Origin: Wyeomyia smithii
Taxonomy: Eukaryota; Arthropoda; Insecta; Diptera; Culicidae
Length of the DNA: 64,000 nucleotides
Direction of reading: 5' to 3'
Assembly (NCBI RefSeq): GCF_029784165.1
Contig: NC_073696.1
Location: 99,750,065-99,814,064, forward strand
Below are positions 55,680-64,000 of this stretch, piece after piece. The stretch's first letter is position 1; every line of letters begins with the position of its first letter. Both the position numbers and the translations under genes were made by a program. The notes below the pieces were generated by a model that was given only the letters and a program-made list of their open reading frames with translations, made no database searches and was not told the origin of the DNA.

Positions 55680-57960
55680 ACCTTTGGACTCAGGAAGAAC
55701 CAGTGCGATTGGCTATCGTTAAAGTCATAATTTGATTCCTGCATACGATTGTATAGCTCCTTTGTCATTGTCTTTAGTTCATTTTCATCCAGACTCGTTT
55801 CTTGCCAGATATCTACGCATATTCCACTTTTTTCGATATTCTGTCTGATGCATGTTCGCCATCTGTATGCTGGTCTGCCGCGCTTTTTAGTCGGCGGAAT
55901 GTAATGCTCCAAAGCTGACTTCAACATTCCTTCATTTTCACTTAGTATTTGAGTATTTGGCCTGATTTTGTTGTTAGTCGCATGGTCATCGAGTAGGTTC
56001 GGTATTGTAGGGTCAAGTTCTTCGTTTGGGATCTCTCTTATTTGTGGTACTTTCTCCCTTGTTTTTGTTGTTACTTAGGTTAGCGGGGCATCTTGCATGT
56101 TTCTCGTTTGTCTGCTCGCATTCTTCCCGGTGTGATTCGTTGTTAATGGCCTTTACATTCTTAACGTCTGCACTAAGGTTTCTCAGCATTATAATCATTT
56201 GAGATTTCATATTACGTAACGAATTCCGATTTCTTTTCAACATTGTCGCCACTTCCATAGAGTGTGTGATCACTGCTTTATAAGAGCATGGTATAGTCTT
56301 TTCACCGTAGTCCAGTTAAGAGGATGTTTTTTTTTAATTGTCAGAGATGATAGAACGTTTTGTAGGCTTCCTTTATGCGTTCTGTCGCGGTTGCTCCCCT
56401 TGTCAAGTTGTACGTGATATACGCTCCCTAATAGCGCATATTGGTGACCAGCGGTAGTTCATATTGACCAAATGTTGCGGTATTTTTTTTTACGGTTGCA
56501 TCTCTGATAAGGACTTTCGTTTTTTTTTGTGTGCTCTCCAGGCCTATGGACATCAGCAAAGCTTCCAGTATTTGCAACAACTTCTCTATAGAACAAGACT
56601 AGTAAAGGCAACGTTGTTTCTAGTTGTCCAAGTTCGACACCTCTACCATAGTCGGTTCTGGACCTGCTTCTCTTCCGTCATCTTCGTCCAGGGTTTCGAT
56701 GTGGGTGCAGTCCTCGGAGTTGCCCTTATTTTTTTCTTTACACTCCTGAAAAAAGCTTGTGTTTTATTCTTTACGTTTCTTTTGTTTTGTTTGATAAACC
56801 GGAAGGTTTTTGCCAAGAGAATTTTCCTCTTTGATACCATCGAGGAATTTTTCTTTTTTTTTTCTTCGAAACGCCTGTCGTATGCCTTTCGTTTTTCCAC
56901 TATCTCCTTTTGACGCATCGTTTCAGTTGTGTGCTATTTCTGTTTTCTAGAAGCCGTCATTGGGCCAAAAAATGTGTTTTTGCAATTTAGCTTCTTGGCG
57001 TTATTGGTGGTACAGAATGAATGAGCATAAGGTCCGCTGCTATTGTAATCGATGACTCTATTCCTTTCCATTCATCTTCTATTGACATTTTCTCGTTTTG
57101 GTTTTGGTGTGCGCTCGTCAGGTTTCGATTTATCCGTGCTTGGAACTTTTGTTGGTTTCTCCTTTTTCCTTCTTAATGGCTCTAGGTCTTACTTAATTCT
57201 TTTGGCAGCCTGCGTAACACGAGGCGCCTCTTTTGGCTCTTCTTGTGTCCTATTTCCTTTGTATACTTTGTATACAGGCTCTCATTGTGTGGTCATGTTT
57301 AATGGCATTGTGATAGTATGCTCGTATAATTGGCAGGTTTAGAAAATCCATCTTGGTCATTAGAATTTGATCTAATTGCGATTGACATTTTCCACTGGTC
57401 CAAGTCTTGTCAGCCGATTTAGATTTACTAAAGTTAGTAGTTTTTGAGTCCCAGGCATGGAATGGTACAATTCTATTCCGTTATGGTTCGATGTATTATG
57501 GCATAAATTCCTGCCGATGATTCTACGATCATCTTCGTTGATCTCCTCCTTTCCGATCTTTGCATTAAAGTCTCCCAAGACGATAAGTTTTTCAGACAGT
57601 TTCAATATATACCTTGATAATTTACCGTATTTTGAGCATCCTTCATCACTCCCTGATCTGATGTTTGTTGACATAATTATCACTTCTTTCCCGAAAATGT
57701 CACACAAATAGGAGCAGTAGTTACCGCTATTTTTTTAATTTGCCGCTTTTGAACCAACTCCTTACTATCACGATGGCTGTGCCACCCTCTTTGTGTTCAG
57801 CTTTCACATTGAACCAGCAACAGTTGTTAGTTTCGATGCTGCATTCTGCTAATTGTGTCTCTTGTAATGCGATGATGTCGAATCCGCAATCCGCGAAGTA
57901 TTTATCGATGTCTCTCTCTTTCTCTCTCCGAATGCAGCCAATTCAACAATATACATAATT
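55680..57960 (-). mobile_element. Second LINE relic: endonuclease piece, degraded middle, C-terminal piece
   Basis: On the minus strand an AP-type endonuclease fragment (57372-57707) contains LIVLGDFNAKIGKE, GRNLCHNTSNHNGIELYHS and TRLGPVENVNRN. A long degraded stretch with many stops follows. It includes a basic, lysine-rich piece at 56643-56918 (KRKAYDRRFEEKKKKN). Then 55676-55927 reads KKRGRPAYRWRTCIRQNIEK and ELKTMTKELYNRMQES, like the C-terminal end of LINE ORF2 proteins. No catalytic RT motif is seen, so the RT is deleted. The clade is uncertain. Confidence 0.6.
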
Positions 57961-58782
57961 ATAGGACCGTTCTCATACTACACATCTCTCCTTCTGTTAA
58001 GGATAGTCGCAGCCGCACTGCACTTCTTCATTTTTAAGTCCCCAAGTGCAGGGTTGTTACAGAAACCTTAATTTTGAATCCGCGCCACGGTTTTGAAGAT
58101 CCGCGCCGTGAAAACTAAATCCGCGCCGAATAAAAAATAATAAAAACTTATGATTCAACATGGTAAAATTAATACCATCTTTAAAATGTCATGCTGATAT
58201 GTATAACTTGTTTGTATTTAGCTTAAAACGTAGGACACTTGACTTACTGCGGCCATGTTTAGGAATGATGCTGACCAAAAATGTTGTTTGGAAATTCTTA
58301 TATACAAATGTAAAATGCCCGTAGCACTGATTTTTTCTCTCGCGATTTTTTTCTCGTTGAAAAGAGTATGATTATGACGAGTAAAATTCCTGTGAGACAT
58401 AAAAAGTGAGAATGACGAGATTTAGAAATGTGTGTTGAGAGGTTCGATAAATACTTAAGACATTAAAGTGATAGATAACCATTTAATCCCGTATATTGTC
58501 GGAAACAGTCAATAAGTAATTAATAATTATCGTGAGTTGCAAACCATACTAGAAGTTGCAAAAAATCTTGTTGAAAATAATTCAAAAGGACGAGATAGGT
58601 TTTAGCTAGAAAATAAAAAACTGGTTATTAATACGATTAAGTCTATGTAACCCACTTATAGCGCCAAACTCGAAAAATTAGGAGCAATCGAAAAAGTAGA
58701 ATCTCTCAACTCGATTTCAGGTCTAACATCCAATTTATATCTGCAGAAACATGGAATAGACTCAAGTAAGGGTTTTTTAATG

Positions 58783-59921
58783 CAAGGTGACCACTCAAAA
58801 TCAATTTCGATTTCCCGCTTTTTTCCCGGTTTTCCCGATGAAAGGCTTCAAATTTTCTCGGTGCTTTATTTTAAAAAATAATGCGAATAACATTATTATA
58901 CCTGTTTATTTATATCCTTGCGAGAATAGTGTTATTAAAACTATGAAAAATATTTCTCCTTCAAAAATTTTGCCTCCTTTAACTGTTTATCGACTTTAGC
59001 AAGTACCTTCATGGAGACTTCCTGCACAATTTTCGCCCTTTTCATCTAAAAATCTTCCTTTTGCTTTTTCTCTCTGTCAACCTGCTCTTGGATGCCAATG
59101 GAATGCATGAAAAAAAATTTAATATCGATCGTTTTACATTAGAGCTTAGAAGTTTTGTCTTCTCATGCAAAATTTGTTTTCAAGCGAACTTCGGGAAAAA
59201 GAGCCTCAAAGTGACCAATGAAGAAATTTACATGGAACTGTTCAAATTATTTTTTTTATGGTAAATGTGTTGGAAATTCATAAAACGTTGAGATCTGTCA
59301 TCTCAAAACTTTTTTTTTAAAGTTTCGATCCTGGGATCAATGAAATGTTTGAGAAATTCTCTTATGGCCCGTAAAATAAATTCAACCGACACTCTGGATA
59401 AGCAATTTGAAAGGAATATTATTCTAAACAATCGGTGTAAAACGCGGCTCCGCATTAAAAAAATGCGTGAAAAACCAAACCAAAAACTGCGTAAAAATCA
59501 ATTTTAATACATTTCTAAACGGAAGCATGACAGTTTTTCAGGAATTCGATAGATTTGAGCTCCTCTTTTAAAACAGTATACAACACATCCTAACGAAAAA
59601 CGAAATCGTCTTGAAAATTCTAAAATATATCAAAAAATTGTTTTGCCGAAAAAATGTTTTAATGACATCAATCGTAACAATTTGGAAAAAAAGAACAATT
59701 ATTCAAAAATAAATAATTTACTTTTTTAATCCAATGTATATATTTTCCAAATCTAGGAATTAATTTGCTACAACTAGTTCATTGGCAACATTAGTAGAAG
59801 ACATGCAGAAGGATGATTTTCCAGATGTGAAACCTAATTTCCCGTCTTTTGTTCCGGTGATTTGAAATTCCCGTCTTTTTTCCGTCTTTTTCCCGCTTTT
59901 ACCGGTAGAGTGGCCACCCTG
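58783..59921. mobile_element. Non-autonomous element with CAGGGTGGCCACTC-like ends
   Basis: Left CAAGGTGACCACTC faces right GAGTGGCCACCCTG (two mismatches). Subterminal TTCCCGCTTTTTTCCCGG and TTCCGTCTTTTTCCCGC words occur at both ends. The ends are of hAT style. No clear 8-bp duplication is visible and no transposase is seen. Confidence 0.55.
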
Positions 59922-60749
59922 ATTATTAATGTACGTAAACATGTGGGCGTGGGTTGCAAGGCACTCTCTTCTAATAGACCAATCGCACTTTTTGAAGATA
60001 GTGCACTGTGAATAAAAATCACGTCGAAGTAAAGTGATTTGCTGTTGAATTCGCACTACTTGCCTAACATTTCAGAGTTGAATGGAAATCTTTCGAAATA
60101 TATTAATGCAAAGAACGATGAAATCAAGAGCAAATCACTTTATTTTCTGTTGTTATGTTCATCTTTATGGATATGCTTATGCTTGAGATACGGAATTTCG
60201 GTCAATTGGATAGTTATATAAATTCACAATAAATTCAATAGACTTCTTTTTATTTTAGATTTTTCATTTATTATTTTATTTTAGATTTTTATTTTAATAA
60301 TAAGATAATCCTACAGATGATCTCTGTCACTGTATCGATGCAATCGCTTTCAGGATCTGTAAAAGAGTCGTTTTATTGTTATTTTAATTCAAAAGATTCA
60401 ATAAAACTCACGCTCAAATAAATTTCTGATCTCTGGCTAAATATGCTGCTGGCGCTGTTCGCCATCGTCACTATTTTTGTTTCGCCTCATGGTTTTGACG
60501 TTTGTCAATTGGAATTGCAGCTGTAATTCAAATGATTTAAACAGTGGTGATAATACAAGAGATATTCATTATAATACGATGGTGATTTCCATTAACCAGT
60601 TTTCAACGCAAGATCATTTCATTAGAAAGTGGTAATCATCGAGAAATCAACACTAAATCACTTCAACTTGCAGTTCGATGTGACGAATTGAGTCAAGTGC
60701 AAAAACACTTGAAGTAATCGTGACATTTTTTCTAAGTGTGGTAGCTTGA

Positions 60750-60970
60750 CTCCTCAGTTGGTCTCGAGGTACGATGCTGGCATAACAAGCCAGTTATCAA
60801 AGGCTCGAGTCTCAGCACGGGAGAGAATGTTCGTGTCAGTAGGATCGTAACGCTAGCCCCGCAATTGTCCAGTGCGCTTAACAGTCGGCTGCGAAGTCTG
60901 TGTATAATAAACAGAAGGTCAAGTTCCGAATCGGATTGTAGCACCAAGGCTTCGCTTTGTTTTGCTAGCT
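60750..60970 (+). mobile_element. tRNA-Val-like SINE, copy 3
   Basis: The same family as copies at 1727 and 39727: GGTCTCGAGGTACGATGCTG, an ATAACAAGCCAG loop region, body words GTGTCAGTAGGATCGTAACG and GGCTGCGAAGTCTGTGTATA, and tail GCACCAAGGCTTCGCTTTGT. The B-box is mutated to GGCTCGAGTC, and scattered CpG-type changes make it older than copy 2. Possible weak flank TAGCTT(G/T). Confidence 0.85.
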
Positions 60971-61419
60971 TTGTTCTTTTGTACCTGAAGAAACAGTTTG
61001 GAATCAAAAAAAAAATTGAGCATCAACAATATTGGATATTTGCATTTTGAACAAATTTGAGATTTTCAAATAGAGAAGTTTTTGTTAGAGAAACTTTTTT
61101 TTTCCTCAAAGTGACCATGTTGAAATGTTCAGAAGAGTTTCAACAAATGATCAATGAATTCCAGACGGTTTTCTATACGCCATTCCTTGACAACTTTTCT
61201 CTAATTCTTGTCATTACTGACGTCGATGAGACGAATGTGAGTTCAGATGGTCATGAAAAAAGTCATGTTCTTGTTCGGAAGACTTCTTTCGCTTAAAAGT
61301 ACTCATTTTGATTTGATCAGAAGAGCTACAGGCAACTCAATTTTCTATCTAAAAACCAAATTCGTAAAACATTTCAGAACTCGTTAAAAAGTAATATATA
61401 CGGTTATGGGTATTTCCAA

Positions 61420-61545
61420 AATCAGGAATACGTGAAATCGACCCCAGACGTCGTTTTAAAATCCAAGGTGGCAACTCCCGGTTCATGAAAATCAGCCAAA
61501 AATGGCCAAATACCACCCAATATGAGTATTTTCGGAGCCGCAAAA
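61420..61545 (+). repeat. Single unit of the ~120-bp repeat family also seen at 41.1 kb
   Basis: It shares TTTTAAAATCCAAGGTGGCA, ACTCCCGGTTCATGAAAA, and GGCCAAATACCACCCAATAT followed by GAGTATTTTCGG with the 41080-41410 array. Confidence 0.8.
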
Positions 61546-62090
61546 TTTTCACTGGACCGCAAAAAACACCTAGTGAAAAATCGAAAAAGCGGTTGAAGTT
61601 TGGCCGTTAAAAATCCCATAATTCCACCAAGGGGGGTTGGCTGTATGAAATTTCGGTTTTCGAACATTTTTTTGGTGTTAGATAGCTTAAAAATGCATGA
61701 AACGTCGAGATCTGGTATCATCTGAAAAAATCATGATTTTTTTGATTTTTCGGATTTCTCAAGGTCTAACTTTGTTTCGCGCCACCCCATTTTGAATCCA
61801 ACTGACATGAAATTTTGCACAGGGTGTGTTTCGGGCTAAATTTTTTGATTACATCTTTCTCATACAAGTGATTGGCACCCTACTACACACCCGCCATGTT
61901 TCATTGAATTTTGAAAGGGTGCTGCCAGCCCCTCAGTCGATATCCTGATGTTTAGGTAATTGAAAGCAAGGTTGCAAGGCTTTCCGCAAAATCCGCACCA
62001 TGGAGTAGTAAAAACGCGCCAAATCCGCAAAAAACGCAAAATCCGCAAAAAAACGCGAAATCCGCGCCGACTGTAACAACCCTGCAAGTG

Positions 62091-64000
62091 CATTCAAAAT
62101 CCAATATTATTTTATACTTCTAGCATTTAATTTTTGATTTTTTAATTTGCAACTTAAGAACAATAAAGAGCGTGTGACTGGGCCCTAGAATGCAATCAAG
62201 CATCCTCCGGGTTTTACTTTCGCTCAGTGGGATGTTTTTCTTTCTATTCATAAATTCATGAAATTTTCCAACAAATTTCTAGTCGGGTAGAATTTCGAAT
62301 ACGTTTCGCTCATAAAATTTCGAACCCACGTTGACTAATTTTTCAACCTTATTTTATTAATTATTTCTTTTTCCTGCAGAAAAAATCTGGTTTTTAACAT
62401 TCTAGTAATACAATTAACCAACATTGTTTTATCTCCGTGTCTCGCGTCCAAACAGACCGACTTTCTTACGTTATTTACTTCTGTTTTTCTGTGCATCACA
62501 CATCATCACTCGGTTTCCGGTCTGTCAGTTTCAAGAGAACGACGGCGTACCTTAATCACTGTACTCATACTACAACAAAATTATCATTTTTCTGTATTTT
62601 TTTTGCTCATTTTTACGCTGCAACTGTGATTTTTTTTGTGTTAGTTGCATTTGCTCTAGATGTTATTGTTTTTTTTTTTTCTGTAAATGTGTGTGTGTAA
62701 TGCGATCATGGTTTGACACTTTTTAAGGGACAATGTTTTTGTCTGTTCAACCGTGCTTTTTTTTCTTGCGTGAAATTATAAGCAGTAAAGATTTCGATCA
62801 TTTTCTATATCAGCTCTGACCGAGAGGATAGTTACTGTGGTGCAACAAAGAAAGGCGTTTATAGTATATTAAATATATATAGTTTTGCGTTGTAAGGATT
62901 TAATGATTTTTTTTCTGTTATCCGTAACAATCAAAATTTTAGTCACCTTTGGGTTCTTTTTTTTTGTATAAAAATAAATACTTTATTGTTACACTACAGC
63001 AACTAGTATCCTCTTGCTTGATTTACCTAATTAAATAATTATCTACAGCAGCTTTTTACCTTTTTGCATATTTTGTGATTCCTATTTTGCAATACATAAT
63101 AATCAATATATGTTTTAAGTTCGTTACACCTATTTACAGCAACATTCTTTTCGTTCTGTTGTTTAGCAGAAACCGCAGTTCGCTACTTTTTTCATTGTAT
63201 AATCTTTTTCTAAAGGAAACAGTGGTGCAGGAAAAAAATCGTTTTCGTTGGTGAATTGGCGGCAAGCTTAAGTTTACCGATAAAACAGTACAGTCTGTCG
63301 TGGATCTTACTTCACGTGAACTTAAATCCACAATAGCTTGCATGTATTTTCATAGCACCTAAACAATATCATAAAGAATGTAGCTATATATTTAGAGGAT
63401 AGTAAACCGTATAAAGGATAAGAAAAATAAATCTCTGCGCTAACTATAATCTCTACACGAAAGCAGTCTAGTTCTCGTTACATTAGCTACTAAAAGGGTG
63501 GATTACTCAAGAAATACACCGTTATTAGGTGACATTAGGAACAACGAAACCTCTCCCAGAGCTAAACTGATACTGAACGGGGGACGGGCAATGATAACAA
63601 TGTACGTATCTTAGAATAATCTTCTTGGAAAAGAAAAGTAAGATAAGCTGCGATAAAAAAAAATGGGTGTTTGGTTAAATTAATATGAACGAAACGATCC
63701 ACTGGGGGGTCGGTCTTCGAATGTCACTTCCTCTTGCTTGCACGAGTCTTTCACATCGCGGGAAAGGCTCGGAACTGGTGACAATCGAGTTACACTATTT
63801 CAATCGATAAAAAGCAACAAACTGTTTTTTATAACAGTCTCTTTCGCTGCGGATTGTAGATGAATTTTCAATTTAGTACCAACGGTTGATTTTCCATTTT
63901 GTTTAAAACGGCAGACGGTGAACTTTCGACAAAGAACTACATTGGTTATGCACGTAAAACTTAAATAAAATGTAAAGTAAAATGAATGCGCTAATAAGGC
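62091..64000. other. Unassigned, possibly 3' UTR of a minus-strand gene
   Basis: No coding exon is supported. The stretch from about 63000 to the window end seems free of recognised repeats. At about 62965-62990 the minus strand reads AACAATAAAGTATTTA, a possible poly(A) signal. If real, 63000-64000 would be the 3' UTR of a gene lying to the right. The 62440-62960 stretch is T-rich with no recognised feature. Confidence 0.3.

Larger units (their letters stand above)
58049..62084. mobile_element. Candidate 4.0-kb composite TIR element with CCGCGCC-rich ends
   Basis: Left CAGGGTTGTTACAG (58049-58062) and right CTGTAACAACCCTG (62071-62084) are perfect inverses. The six bases outside each end are CAAGTG (58043-58048 and 62085-62090). 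Both subterminal regions are rich in AATCCGCGCC/AATCCGC words in the same orientation. Inside lie another TIR element, a SINE copy and a satellite-like unit, but no recognisable transposase. It may be one element filled with later insertions, or two related ends brought together. The shared flank favours the first. Confidence 0.5.

Noticed and set aside
56464..56913. 149-codon Phe/Leu-rich frame resembling a membrane protein
   Set aside because: Antisense of the Lys-rich LINE relic on the minus strand; the hydrophobicity comes from TTT/CTT runs.
1..64000. CRISPR arrays or bacterial operons
   Set aside because: No regularly spaced direct repeats, and genes are spliced; the window is eukaryotic nuclear DNA.

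Overview
The window looks like a piece of a transposon-rich insect nuclear genome. It has spliced genes with introns mostly of 50-70 bp, an AT-rich background and dense LINE, LTR, Penelope, SINE and MITE insertions. The Juan/Jockey-like reverse transcriptase relic and the repeat style suggest a culicine mosquito, but that is inference because no marker gene fixes the species.

Five host genes can be read. (1) At 17606-18583 (+) lie the last three exons of a PTB-domain clathrin adaptor resembling LDLRAP1/ARH. (2) At 34810-35628 (-) is a complete three-exon YEATS4/GAS41 gene. (3) At 36177-37756 (+), head-to-head with it, is a complete three-exon NSUN4-type mitochondrial rRNA m5C methyltransferase. 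(4) At 37804-38966 (-), tail-to-tail with NSUN4, is a complete six-exon TFIIH subunit p34 (GTF2H3/Tfb4). (5) At 44455-52692 (+) is a 15-exon ATRX/XNP-like SNF2 remodeller of about 2391 residues. Its C-terminal third is an array of related modules, three of them each encoded by a single phase-2/phase-2 exon. I know no named domain that matches this array, and it is the most interesting object here.

The rest is mostly mobile DNA. From 1 to 11.3 kb there is a TIR element, a tRNA-Val-like SINE, a Juan-like RT relic and a very large foldback element (4429-11233) whose left arm was invaded by a Penelope-like element with inverted terminal repeats and a 14-bp target duplication. From 11.8 to 15.3 kb there is a mariner end, a broken RTE-like LINE carrying a tiny retroposon insertion, and a perfect-TIR MITE. 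From 18.8 to 22.6 kb there is a decayed Ty3/gypsy element split by a nested TIR element, then a SINE with a 15-bp target duplication. From 24.7 to about 29.5 kb there is a nearly complete two-ORF CR1/Jockey-type LINE (-) whose ORFs are open. From 30.8 to 33.8 kb there is a foldback element and a second gypsy relic whose LTR is related to the first. From 39.2 to 43.1 kb there is a hAT-like MITE, a nested palindrome-of-palindromes carrying a SINE, a degenerate tandem repeat and a long-TIR element. From 53.5 to 62.1 kb there is a TA-flanked MITE, a CR1 relic containing a hAT MITE, a second LINE relic, and a possible 4-kb composite TIR element.

The cluster YEATS4-NSUN4-GTF2H3 is compact and TE-free. 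YEATS4 and the ATRX-like protein act in chromatin, GTF2H3 in transcription and repair, and NSUN4 in mitochondrial ribosome assembly. They need not be functionally linked beyond a shared promoter region (YEATS4/NSUN4) and overlapping 3' ends (NSUN4/GTF2H3). All exon joins were read by eye from GT/AG sites and frame continuity.
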